From: Clostridia bacterium
GTDB lineage: Bacteria > Bacillota > Clostridia > Oscillospirales > CAG-272
Direction of reading: 5' to 3'
Assembly (NCBI GenBank): GCA_017623975.1
Contig: JAGANX010000060.1
Span: forward strand, 1-56,710
Length of the DNA: 56,710 bases
Position 1 is the first letter of the stretch. Every line of letters starts with the position of its first letter. The notes beneath the pieces are model-generated. The model was not told where the DNA came from. It saw only the letters and a list, made by a program, of their open reading frames with translations, and searched no databases. The translations under genes and the position numbers were made by a program. Positions 16,029 through 24,742 of this stretch are shown one piece after another.

Positions 16029-18836
16029 ATGAAAGAGGTTGAAAAAATATATAGAGGTGTTCCGTTTTGGTCTTGGAACGACCGGCTTGATAAGGATGAG
16101 CTTGTGCGTCAGATAGAATGGATGAACGAAAACGGTATTGGTGGTTTCTTCATGCACGCCCGCGGCGGACTTAAAACCGAATATTTGGGTAAGGAATGGT
16201 TTGAATGTATTGAGGCATGTGCAAAGCGAGCAAAGGAGCTTGGCATGGAGGCATATGCTAATGACGAGAATGGTTGGTCAAGCGGATTTGTAGGCGGGAA
16301 GCTGCTTGAAGATATTGAAAACCACGATAAATATTTGACCTATACCTTCGGTAAGCATGACCCCGGTGCTATGGTGTCTTATAACCTGAACGGCGCCGCG
16401 CTTAAAAGGGCGAAGACAGGGGATGAAAACTGCTTGAATATCTATGAGCATTATGCAACATCCACTGCGGACATTCTAAACCCGGAGGTTGTTGACAAGT
16501 TTATAGAGCTAACTCACGAGGAATATAAGAAAAGGGACAAATACAATATAAAGGGCTTTTTCACAGACGAGCCACAGTATCAAAGATGGGGCATGCCATA
16601 TACAAAGGTGCTACCGGGCTACTTTAAAAAACAGTACGGAGAGGACATTTTAAAGGGCCTTGGTCTTATGTTTGTGGAAAAGAGGGGATACCGTGATTTC
16701 AGGTATAAATATTGGAGGGCTATGCAAGAATTGATGCTTGATAGCTTTGGAAAGAAAATATACGAATGGTGCGACAAAAACGGATATAAGCTGACGGGAC
16801 ACTATATTGAGGAATCTTATTTGGCAGGGCAGGTGCAGTGCTGCGGAGGTGTTATGCCGTTTTATGAGTATGAGCATATACCCGGTATTGACTACCTTGG
16901 TACAAGGATAACAGAGGAGTTAGCCGCAAAGCAGGCAAGCTCTGTTGCTGCACAGCTTGGCAGAAGGCAGGTTTTGACAGAAACCTTTGCCGCTTGCGGA
17001 TGGGATATTTCTCCGCTTGAACTTAAAATGATAGGAGAAAGCCAATATGTGGCGGGTGTCAACCTAATGTGCCACCATCTTTTGCCATATCACGAGCAGG
17101 GACAAAGGAAGCGTGACTATCCTTCGCATTTTTCAGGGGTAAACCCTTGGATTGAAAAGGGCTTTTCAGAGTTTAACGGATATTTTTCTTATCTTGGTAA
17201 GCTTTTGGCTTGCAGTGACGAGGTTGTAAGCGTAGGTGTTTTACATCCTATGAGAAGCGCCTACTTTGATTATAAGTTTGACGCTAAATTGCCTTATAAC
17301 GGGCTTGAATATCTTGAAAAGCCGTTCTTTGCTTTAATGACTAAAATGTGCAATAGGGGTATAGGACATCACTATCTTGATGAAACCCTGCTTGCAAAAT
17401 ATGGCTCTGTTGAAGGTAAGCAGCTTGTTTTGGGTAAATGTAAATATGACTATATAATTTTGCCTTATATGCTAACTATGGATAAAACGACGGAAGCTCT
17501 TTTGAGAAAGTATGTGGAAAACGGCGGCAAAATACTTTTAAGCGGCAAAAAGCCACAGTATTTAGAGGGCAAAAGGTATTCCTATAAATATCTAAAATCG
17601 AACACGTCCTGGGGAGAAATTGAAAAAAATCAACCTTATAGCATAAAGCAGGGAGAAAATGACGATATTCGCTGCGCATATAGGCGAGGTGAAGATGGCA
17701 GAGAGTTTATCTATGCGGTAAACTTAGGTGAAAATGCTAAGGCTACCTTCAAATTAAAGAACGGCTGCTCCTTTGAAGCTTATAATATATTGACCGATGA
17801 ATATACAAGAATGCCGAGGGAAATCAGCTTTGATAAGGGTCAGTCATATATCCTTTATGTATCAAAGAGCAGTGTAAGGAAAAAGGAAGAATTAAAGGAA
17901 CTGACGCTTGGCAAGGAGTTTACCGTTGTCGGTACTCCCGAAAATTACATTACGCTTGATATGATAAGCTACTCCCTGGACGGTGAAACCTACACCTCCC
18001 CCCGCCACCATATGTGCGTAATGGATGAGCTTTTGAAAATGAAATACAAGGGCAAGGTTTACCTAAAATACGAGGTAAAAATAAACACTCCCCCAACAAA
18101 ATGCACACTTTTGGCAGAAAACACCAACACCCTTTCCTTAAAGGTGAACGGATTCGCAGTTGCCTCTCAAAAATCTGATTTTGACATTTGCTCCCTTGCC
18201 TATGACGTTGCTGGCGTGCTTAAAAAGGGCAATAACGAAATCATTATGGAAATAGACTACTATCAAGGGGAAAATGTGTATTACGCACTTTTTGGCGAAA
18301 ACGTAACAGAAAGCTTGAAAAACTGCTTAGCATATGATACTGATATTGAAGCGGTATATTTGCGTGGTGATTTTGGCGTTTACGGTAGCTTTGAGAATGC
18401 GGAAAAGCCAAATAGACTTTGGGGTACTGATTTTTACATAGATAAGCAAAAAAGCAGTGTAAGCGAGCTTATAAAAGACGGCTTTCCGTTCCTGCGAGGA
18501 AGCATTACCCTTAAACAAAATGTGGAAATTAGCGACACAGGGCGTGCCCTTTATATTCCTGAGCATTTTCATATTGTAGATGTCCGTGTAAACGGTCAAT
18601 ATGGCGGAAGAATGATGATGGGGAAAAGGCTTGATATAAGCAAGCTTTTGAAAAAAGGCAAAAATGAGATAGAAATTACCTTAACGGTTAGTAACAGAAA
18701 TCTACTTGGTCCTTTCCACACTCATACGGAATATGCATTTGTTGGCCCTGAAACCTATGAACGCTTTGGAACGTGGGAAAACGGAGAAAGCCCCCACTTT
18801 AATAAAAAATACTCTTTTCTCAAAACAATCATATAA
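16029..18836 (+). CDS. GH106-like glycoside hydrolase with C-terminal beta-sandwich domains
   Basis: A 935-residue cytoplasmic enzyme. ATG 16029 is chosen because AAGGAGA (16016-16022) lies 6 nt upstream and the family motif starts at once (VPFWSWNDRLDKDELVRQIEW); a 45-codon in-frame extension lies in the untranslated leader. The barrel has GIGGFFMHARGGLKTEYLG, ANDENGWSSGFVGG, FFTDEPQYQRWG (Asp180-Glu181), GHYIEE (Glu261/262) and TETFAACGWD (Glu318), matching GH106-type proteins; the last two are candidate catalytic sites by position. C-terminal segments (about 690-935) contain LSLKVNGFAVASQ and VDVRVNGQYGG, typical of galactose-binding-like beta-sandwiches. Probable substrates are rhamnose- or related deoxysugar-containing oligosaccharides. 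It is divergent from the isomerase/epimerase gene and followed by a terminator. Confidence 0.75.
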   Translation: MKEVEKIYRGVPFWSWNDRLDKDELVRQIEWMNENGIGGFFMHARGGLKTEYLGKEWFECIEACAKRAKELGMEAYANDENGWSSGFVGGKLLEDIENHDKYLTYTFGKHDPGAMVSYNLNGAALKRAKTGDENCLNIYEHYATSTADILNPEVVDKFIELTHEEYKKRDKYNIKGFFTDEPQYQRWGMPYTKVLPGYFKKQYGEDILKGLGLMFVEKRGYRDFRYKYWRAMQELMLDSFGKKIYEWCDKNGYKLTGHYIEESYLAGQVQCCGGVMPFYEYEHIPGIDYLGTRITEELAAKQASSVAAQLGRRQVLTETFAACGWDISPLELKMIGESQYVAGVNLMCHHLLPYHEQGQRKRDYPSHFSGVNPWIEKGFSEFNGYFSYLGKLLACSDEVVSVGVLHPMRSAYFDYKFDAKLPYNGLEYLEKPFFALMTKMCNRGIGHHYLDETLLAKYGSVEGKQLVLGKCKYDYIILPYMLTMDKTTEALLRKYVENGGKILLSGKKPQYLEGKRYSYKYLKSNTSWGEIEKNQPYSIKQGENDDIRCAYRRGEDGREFIYAVNLGENAKATFKLKNGCSFEAYNILTDEYTRMPREISFDKGQSYILYVSKSSVRKKEELKELTLGKEFTVVGTPENYITLDMISYSLDGETYTSPRHHMCVMDELLKMKYKGKVYLKYEVKINTPPTKCTLLAENTNTLSLKVNGFAVASQKSDFDICSLAYDVAGVLKKGNNEIIMEIDYYQGENVYYALFGENVTESLKNCLAYDTDIEAVYLRGDFGVYGSFENAEKPNRLWGTDFYIDKQKSSVSELIKDGFPFLRGSITLKQNVEISDTGRALYIPEHFHIVDVRVNGQYGGRMMMGKRLDISKLLKKGKNEIEITLTVSNRNLLGPFHTHTEYAFVGPETYERFGTWENGESPHFNKKYSFLKTII

Positions 18837-18843
18837 TCGAGGC

Positions 18844-18884
18844 GAAGCTCTGTGCTATAAAGGACAGGGCTTCCCTTTATTTTT
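18844..18884 (+). terminator. Hairpin terminator
   Basis: GAAGCTCTGT (18844-18853) pairs with ACAGGGCTTC (18864-18873) with one G-U pair, followed by a T-rich stretch. The remaining 18885-18983 holds only AT-rich sequence and a short GC alternation. Confidence 0.65.
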
Positions 18885-18983
18885 GCAAAAGCTGCAAAAA
18901 TAGTAAATGCTGAGAATAAAAGCAAAAAAAGGCGCATAATACTATATTTGGTCGCATTACATAAAATTGTGCGTGCGCGCGTA

Positions 18984-19012
18984 TTGACTTTACAGTGCTT
19001 TTGTGCTATACT
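18984..19012 (+). promoter_or_regulatory. SigA-type promoter of the polysaccharide operon
   Basis: TTGACT (18984-18989), 17-nt spacer ending in TGTGC, TATACT (19007-19012). Confidence 0.8.
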
Positions 19013-19062
19013 TTTGTTAAGTCAGTGAACAATCTTTCAAAAAAGGAGTTAAAATAGCAAAT

Positions 19063-20196
19063 ATGGCAAAGGTTAGTATAGTTGTTCCAATTTACAATGT
19101 GGAGAAGTATTTAAGACAGTGTCTTGACAGTATTGCACAGCAAACATTGACGGATATCGAGGTTATTTGTGTAAATGACGGTTCTAAGGACTCCTCTCTT
19201 GATATCATTATGGAATACGTTAACAGTGACCCAAGGTTTAAGGTGATAGATAAGGCAAATAGCGGCTACGGTCACTCAATGAACATGGGCTTTGATATGG
19301 CAAGCGGCGAGTATATCGGTATAGTTGAAAGTGATGACTATGCGGAGCTTGATATGTTTGAAAAGCTTTATAATTGCGCAAAGGAAAATGAGCTTGATGC
19401 TTGTAAAGCGGGCTTTTTCTACTATTTCTCTGTTCCTGAGGAAAAGAATAACCCTGCTCCTATCGCATCTAAGGCTATGTGCCGCGACGTATTTTGCCCA
19501 ACAACTGATTTTAAGTCCTTGCGTGAGCAGATTGATTTCTTTAACATTAAGCCAACTATTTGGTCTGCAATTTACAGGAAGGATTTTATAAGAGAAAATA
19601 ACATTCGATTTAATGAGACCCCGGGTGCCTCCTTCCAGGATGCAAGCTTCAACTTTAAGGTTTGGGCTCTTGCAAAGCGTGTTAAGCTTTTGGAGGAATG
19701 CTTCCTGCATTACAGACAGGATAACGAAAATTCATCTATCAACTCATCGGGCAAGGTGTTCTGCGTTTGTGATGAGTATGCGGAAATGGATAGATTTTTG
19801 AAGGAAAGACCGCTTGTTAAGGGTAAGCTTGAAATTGTTAAAAATGCTTTGAAGTATGACTCATATATGTGGAACTATAACAGGCTTGCTCCCGATAAGG
19901 CAAAGGAATTCTTGGCTGTTGCGGCAGAGGAATTCAGAACTGATTTGCGTGAGGGCGTTTGCTTAAAGGACGCATATCCTTGGTACAAGTGGAACACACT
20001 TAACTTCATTGTTGAAAATTATGAAGAATTCCACGAAATTCGCCAAAAGGAAAAGGCAGGCGAGGTTGTTGTGCCTGAGGGAGAAAACCGTGGTAACATT
20101 TTTAAACGTATGTTTAGGTGCATTAAAGAAAACGGTTTATTTTACACAATAAAGAGATTTTTCTCAAAGTTGAAAAGGAGCTTGCGACGTAAATGA
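19063..20196 (+). CDS. GT2-family glycosyltransferase
   Basis: A 377-residue GT-A-fold glycosyltransferase. The N-terminus has the family hallmarks: VSIVVPIYNVEKYLRQCLDSI, VNDGSKDSS, KANSGYGHSMNMG and the metal-binding ESDDYAE (DxD equivalent). The GYGHSMN variant of the usual G(L/P)SxARN motif is typical of one clostridial subgroup. The C-terminal half is helical and Lys/Arg-rich at the end (RFFSKLKRSLRRK), which may contact the membrane. It transfers a sugar from a nucleotide donor to a lipid-linked glycan on the cytoplasmic face. It is first in a four-gene operon and overlaps the next gene by 4 nt. The AAAGGAG site lies 14 nt before this ATG, longer than usual; no better start was found. 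Confidence 0.85.
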   Translation: MAKVSIVVPIYNVEKYLRQCLDSIAQQTLTDIEVICVNDGSKDSSLDIIMEYVNSDPRFKVIDKANSGYGHSMNMGFDMASGEYIGIVESDDYAELDMFEKLYNCAKENELDACKAGFFYYFSVPEEKNNPAPIASKAMCRDVFCPTTDFKSLREQIDFFNIKPTIWSAIYRKDFIRENNIRFNETPGASFQDASFNFKVWALAKRVKLLEECFLHYRQDNENSSINSSGKVFCVCDEYAEMDRFLKERPLVKGKLEIVKNALKYDSYMWNYNRLAPDKAKEFLAVAAEEFRTDLREGVCLKDAYPWYKWNTLNFIVENYEEFHEIRQKEKAGEVVVPEGENRGNIFKRMFRCIKENGLFYTIKRFFSKLKRSLRRK

Positions 20197-21155
20197 GTAA
20201 GGCAGTAAAAATATCCGTCATTGTACCTGTATATAATGTGCAAGACTATTTGGCTTTTGCCCTTCAAAGCCTTGCGGCACAGACACTTAAAGATGTTGAG
20301 TTTGTTTGTGTAAATGACGGTTCAACCGATAATTCCTTGGCTATTCTTGAAGAATTTGCCAAGAAGGATGAGAGGTTTGTAATAGTTAACAAGAAAAACG
20401 GCGGTCTTTCCTCTGCACGTAATGCCGGTATAAAGGCATCAACAGGTCAATACATAATGTTCCTTGACTCTGATGACTATTATGCGGAAAATGCTTGTGA
20501 GCGTATTTGGATTGAATTTGAGGAGGCTCCAACGGATATTATCATATTCGGCTCTATCGCTATACCCCAAACACCACGCCCAAGTGACTGGTATTTTTGG
20601 AATATGACCGTATATTCACATAGATACTATGGCTTTAATGAAAATCTTTTGTTCGGTATCCCAAGCTCAAAGCCATTTGTTTGGCGTCAAGCGTTTTCAC
20701 GTGCGTTTCTTGACAGAATAGGCTTGACCTTTGACGAGGACGTTAAGTTTGGCGAGGATATTATTTTCCAATTTAAGGCATTTCCATATGCAGACAATGT
20801 TTCGTACATATCCGACCCGCTTTATTACTACCGCTGGCAAAGAAACGGCTCTTTAATGTCTAAGGCTGTTTCAAAGTATGACCGCTTGGTAAGGGAGCAC
20901 TTGAACATTACTAAAAAAATACTTGAATTTTTCAAGGAGCGTGACCTTATCAAGGTATATGATTGGCGTATATTTGAATGGGCAACCGAATTTGCCGGCA
21001 AGGATATTGCCTGTCATGAATTTGATAGCAGAATAGCTTGTGCAAAGGAGCTTATTGAATTATTGAACTCTTACGATGTAAAGCTCTATAAGGGCTTCTT
21101 CTCTCGCTATCACTCTAAAATTTACAAGAAGCTGCGTAAATTGGCGAAACGGTGA
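20193..21155 (+). CDS. GT2-family glycosyltransferase
   Basis: A 320-residue glycosyltransferase of the same family as its neighbour: ISVIVPVYNVQDYLAFAL, VNDGSTDNSL, KNGGLSSARNAG and LDSDDYY (DxD-type metal and nucleotide-sugar site). The start overlaps the upstream stop by 4 nt (ATGA), indicating translational coupling. It ends in a basic tail (KKLRKLAKR). It probably adds the next sugar to the same repeat unit; donor and linkage cannot be inferred, although the UDP-galactopyranose mutase at the end of the operon makes a galactofuranosyl residue plausible. Confidence 0.85.
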   Translation: MSKAVKISVIVPVYNVQDYLAFALQSLAAQTLKDVEFVCVNDGSTDNSLAILEEFAKKDERFVIVNKKNGGLSSARNAGIKASTGQYIMFLDSDDYYAENACERIWIEFEEAPTDIIIFGSIAIPQTPRPSDWYFWNMTVYSHRYYGFNENLLFGIPSSKPFVWRQAFSRAFLDRIGLTFDEDVKFGEDIIFQFKAFPYADNVSYISDPLYYYRWQRNGSLMSKAVSKYDRLVREHLNITKKILEFFKERDLIKVYDWRIFEWATEFAGKDIACHEFDSRIACAKELIELLNSYDVKLYKGFFSRYHSKIYKKLRKLAKR

Positions 21156-21163
21156 GGACTATT

Positions 21164-23587
21164 ATGGAAAATAGTGTAATTAAAGTACCAAAGCACACCT
21201 GTACAGGTTGCGGCGCTTGTTATAGCAAATGTCCATTTGATGCCATTGAAATGAAAGAAAACAGTGAGGGCTTTTTATACCCCGAGGTGAATGGGGACAG
21301 GTGTACGGATTGTGGCTTGTGCTACAAGTCCTGCCCGGCAGTTGAGCCTGCTCAGCTTCATGAGTGTGTGGAGGCATACGCTGCATGGACTGATGTAGAA
21401 ACCCGTATGAAAAGCTCATCCGGTGGATTTTTCTCCGTTTTGGCGAATTATGTTTTGGAAAACGGCGGTGCGGTTTGCGGTGCTGCTTTTACGGAAAACT
21501 ATGACGGTGCTGTGCATTGTTGGGTAGAGAAAAAAGAGGACCTGCAAAAGCTCCGTGGCTCAAAGTACCTTCAAAGCATTGTAGGAGATACCTACAAGCA
21601 GGCAAAGGAATATTTGGACAATGGCAGAGTGGTTTTATATTCAGGCTGTCCCTGTCAAATTGCGGGCATTAAGAAGTATTTAGGCAAGGACTATGATAAT
21701 TTAATCCTTGTTGATATAATTTGTCACGGTGTTCCGTCCCCTAAGGCATACCGTTCCTATATTAAGGAAAAGGCGGGGGGCACACCTGTACAAAAAATGA
21801 CCTTCCGTGAAAAAGAGTATTGGGGCTGGGGAACAGCATTCTCACTCTTTTTGGAGGGTGGCACAGCTTATCGTAATGATTGCTTTAAGGACCCATATAT
21901 GGTTGGATTTTTGTCCGGCTTAATTACAAGAGATAGCTGCGGAGACTGTAAATATACCAAAATGAGCCGTGTGGGTGATTTTACCATTGGCGATTTTTGG
22001 GGCGTTGAGGCTATTTCGAAGGACTATAACGATAACAAGGGTACATCCTTGGTTATGGTTAATACCCCTTTGGGTCAAGAGCTTGCTCAAAAATTAATGG
22101 GCGAGTGTGTCCTATTTGATAAGGTAAAGCTTGAAGATGTGGTGGAAATTGCAAAAACCAGAAACGGTAGGCTGCACGTTCCTACACCCCAAAGCCCGAA
22201 GCGTGCAAGATTTTTTGAGCTTTTGAATATGGACGGTGTAGAATATACCGAGGCGTTTGAAAGGGCAAATAAATTTGACATTGGTTATGTAGGCTGGTGG
22301 GATAGCAAGAACTACGGCAGTGCCTTAACAAGCTTTGCTATGAACAGGGTTTTGACCAAAATGGGCAAAAGCGTTCTTATGCTTGAACACGGAGGCATTT
22401 CTCCCGATACTGACGACTACGGTATGCAGTTTGCAAAGCGCTTTTATACAATAAGCAAAATAACAAAGGAAAAGGACTATTACAGGTTTAACAATGCCTG
22501 TGACACCTTCTTAGTTGGCTCAGACCAGGTTTGGAACTGGTGGAATATTAGGCACGGGTATTGGGACTTTTTCTTCCTTAATTTTGGTGACCACGGTCAC
22601 AGGAAAATTGCCTATGCCTCCTCCTTCGGCAGAAACGATACGGAGTATCCTGACTATTTAAGGGTACAGGCGGGCTATCACCTTAGTAAGTTTGATGCAA
22701 TTTCCGTGAGAGAGAAAAGCGGAGTTGATATTTGTAAAAACGATTTTGGCGTTGAAGCAACCCACGTGCTTGACCCTGTGTTCCTTTGTGATATGGAGTC
22801 GTACGGTGAAATAACTTCAATTTCAACAATTGAAAAGCCTGATAAATATTTGTTCTCATATATTCTTGACCCGTCCTATGATAAGGTTAATACAGTAAGA
22901 GAATATGCGAAAAAATTGGGCTTGCCTTATAGAATAGCTATTGATGCTCTTGGGGATAATGATGATGATGCTAAGGCAATCATTAAAAATATGCTCAGTG
23001 ATGACTCTAATGTTATATCAGGCTTGCGTATTGAGGATTGGCTTAGCTATATTGCAGGGGCAGATTACGTTATTACAGACTCCTTCCACGGCTTCTGTTT
23101 TTCAATTTTATATAGGAAAAACGTTATTGCCTTTGTTAATCCAAGGCGCGGCATTGCAAGGTTTGAAAGCATTGCTGAAACTACGGGGCTTTCTTCCCGT
23201 ATGATAACTTCTTCTGCTCAGGCACAGGAAAGAAATTTGCTTGAAACACCCATTGATTATGATGATGTCCATGCAAGGTTGAAGCCTGAAATTGAAAGGA
23301 GCCGCAAGTGGCTTACAGATGCTCTCAAAAAGCCACCCCGTCAGCCAAGCGTGCAGGAGCTTGCTCTTTGGAAGTGTATTGAGCATGATAAGATAATACA
23401 GGATAACCGTGTGGCTGAGCTTAATTCAACAATTGCGATTCTTAGCGCAAGGATTGATGAGCTCCAAGACATGCACACAGCTCTTACAGTAAAAACAGGC
23501 GATGTTGCATGGAAGGTTGGGGAGCTTGAAAGAAAGAGAAGTCTATTAAAGCGAATTTACAGAAAAATATTTAAGAGAAAGAAATAA
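21164..23587 (+). CDS. Ferredoxin/FrhB-type oxidoreductase fused to polysaccharide pyruvyl transferase
   Basis: An 807-residue fusion. Residues 10-60 hold two [4Fe-4S] motifs (Cys13-16-19-23 and Cys47-50-53-57). Next is a coenzyme F420 hydrogenase/dehydrogenase beta-subunit-like region (about 85-360) with SSSGGFFSVLANYVLENGG, YSGCPCQIAGIKKYLG, DIICHGVPSP and SCGDCKYTKMSRVGDFTIGDFWG. From about 380 to 700 it is a polysaccharide pyruvyl transferase domain (GYVGWWDSKNYGSALTSFA, FLVGSDQVWN, DSFHGFCFSILY). A coiled coil and basic tail finish it. ATG 21164 is preferred; an in-frame GTG at 21152 overlaps the upstream stop but has no ribosome binding site. The C-terminal half would add a pyruvate ketal to the glycan; the role of the iron-sulfur half is unknown. 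Such combinations occur in capsule/exopolysaccharide loci. Confidence 0.8.
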   Translation: MENSVIKVPKHTCTGCGACYSKCPFDAIEMKENSEGFLYPEVNGDRCTDCGLCYKSCPAVEPAQLHECVEAYAAWTDVETRMKSSSGGFFSVLANYVLENGGAVCGAAFTENYDGAVHCWVEKKEDLQKLRGSKYLQSIVGDTYKQAKEYLDNGRVVLYSGCPCQIAGIKKYLGKDYDNLILVDIICHGVPSPKAYRSYIKEKAGGTPVQKMTFREKEYWGWGTAFSLFLEGGTAYRNDCFKDPYMVGFLSGLITRDSCGDCKYTKMSRVGDFTIGDFWGVEAISKDYNDNKGTSLVMVNTPLGQELAQKLMGECVLFDKVKLEDVVEIAKTRNGRLHVPTPQSPKRARFFELLNMDGVEYTEAFERANKFDIGYVGWWDSKNYGSALTSFAMNRVLTKMGKSVLMLEHGGISPDTDDYGMQFAKRFYTISKITKEKDYYRFNNACDTFLVGSDQVWNWWNIRHGYWDFFFLNFGDHGHRKIAYASSFGRNDTEYPDYLRVQAGYHLSKFDAISVREKSGVDICKNDFGVEATHVLDPVFLCDMESYGEITSISTIEKPDKYLFSYILDPSYDKVNTVREYAKKLGLPYRIAIDALGDNDDDAKAIIKNMLSDDSNVISGLRIEDWLSYIAGADYVITDSFHGFCFSILYRKNVIAFVNPRRGIARFESIAETTGLSSRMITSSAQAQERNLLETPIDYDDVHARLKPEIERSRKWLTDALKKPPRQPSVQELALWKCIEHDKIIQDNRVAELNSTIAILSARIDELQDMHTALTVKTGDVAWKVGELERKRSLLKRIYRKIFKRKK

Positions 23588-23589
23588 TT

Positions 23590-24690
23590 ATGAAACAATA
23601 CGATTATTTAATAGTTGGTGCAGGTCTTTTCGGTGCGACCTTTGCCTACGAAGCAAAAAAGCGCGGTAAGAAATGCTTGGTAATTGATAAAAGAGACCAC
23701 GTAGGCGGTAATATTTACTGCGAAAAAATTGAAGGCATTAACGTGCATAAGTACGGCGCCCATATTTTCCACACCTCTAATAAAGAAATTTGGGAGTATG
23801 TTAATCAGTTTGCGGAGTTTAACAACTATATAAACTCTCCTGTGGCGATTTATAAGGACGAGCTTTACAATTTGCCCTTTAATATGAACACCTTTTCTAA
23901 AATGTGGAATATTAAAACTCCTGCCCAGGCAAAGGCAATAATTGCAGAGCAGATAAAGGCGTTGAATATTACCGAGCCGAAGAATCTTGAAGAGCAAGCC
24001 CTTTCATTAGTCGGTGTTGACGTTTATGAAAAGCTGATTAAGGGCTATACCGAAAAGCAGTGGCAAAGAAATTGTATTGATCTGCCATCCTTTATTATTA
24101 AAAGACTCCCCCTTCGCTTCACCTATGATAACAACTATTTTAACGATAGGTATCAAGGTATTCCAATTGGCGGCTACAACCAAATTATTGAAAAAATGCT
24201 TGACGGAGTAGAAGTGCAGTTGAATAAGGATTACTTCGAGCTTGACGACAAGGATATTGCTGAAAAAACTGTATTTACAGGTCCGATTGATAAGTATTTT
24301 GACTATAAGCTTGGTATTCTTGAATACCGTAGCGTAAGGTTTGAAACTGAAATTCTTGATTGTGAAAACTATCAAGGCAACGCAGTTGTAAACTACACCG
24401 AGAGGGAAGTGCCTTATACAAGAATAATCGAGCATAAGCACTTTGAATTCGGTACACAGGCAAAAACCGTAATCTCTAAGGAATATTCATCCGAATGGAC
24501 AACAAAGGATGAACCGTATTATCCAATCAACAATGCTAAAAATGACAGCTTATACGCAAGGTATAAGGAGTTAGCAGACAAAACGCCAAACGTAATCTTC
24601 GGCGGCAGACTCGGTCAGTACAAGTATTACGATATGGATAAGGTAATTATCTCCGCGCTTGATGCAGTAAAGGCAGAATTTAAAGACTAA
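23590..24690 (+). CDS. glf: UDP-galactopyranose mutase
   Basis: A 366-residue flavoenzyme that converts UDP-galactopyranose to UDP-galactofuranose, the donor for galactofuranosyl residues in surface glycans. The FAD-binding N-terminus is clear (VGAGLFGATFAYEAKKRG, then DKRDHVGGNIY), followed by HKYGAHIFHTSNKEIWEYVNQF, YNLPFNMNTF, GYTEKQWQ, LPLRFTYDNNYFNDRYQGIP and, near the end, FGGRLGQYKYYDMD, all family signatures. Length matches bacterial Glf. Only 2 nt separate it from the upstream stop and its Shine-Dalgarno sequence is poor (AAGAGAAAG), so it is probably translated by coupling. It is last in the polysaccharide operon, which tells that the glycan contains galactofuranose. Confidence 0.95.
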   Translation: MKQYDYLIVGAGLFGATFAYEAKKRGKKCLVIDKRDHVGGNIYCEKIEGINVHKYGAHIFHTSNKEIWEYVNQFAEFNNYINSPVAIYKDELYNLPFNMNTFSKMWNIKTPAQAKAIIAEQIKALNITEPKNLEEQALSLVGVDVYEKLIKGYTEKQWQRNCIDLPSFIIKRLPLRFTYDNNYFNDRYQGIPIGGYNQIIEKMLDGVEVQLNKDYFELDDKDIAEKTVFTGPIDKYFDYKLGILEYRSVRFETEILDCENYQGNAVVNYTEREVPYTRIIEHKHFEFGTQAKTVISKEYSSEWTTKDEPYYPINNAKNDSLYARYKELADKTPNVIFGGRLGQYKYYDMDKVIISALDAVKAEFKD

Positions 24691-24691
24691 T

Positions 24692-24729
24692 AAAAAGGCA
24701 GATTTTCAAAAGGAAAATCTGCCTTTTTT
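24692..24729. terminator. Bidirectional terminator
   Basis: AAAAAGGCAGATTTTC (24692-24707) pairs with 24713-24728, with A and T runs on either side, serving both glf and the minus-strand lipoprotein gene. Confidence 0.85.
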
Positions 24730-24742
24730 GTTTTTAAGAGAG

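Noticed and set aside
18971..18986. Alternating purine-pyrimidine tract upstream of the polysaccharide promoter
   Set aside because: Only about 16 nt and without repeats or gene-related structure; too weak to call a Z-DNA or regulatory site.
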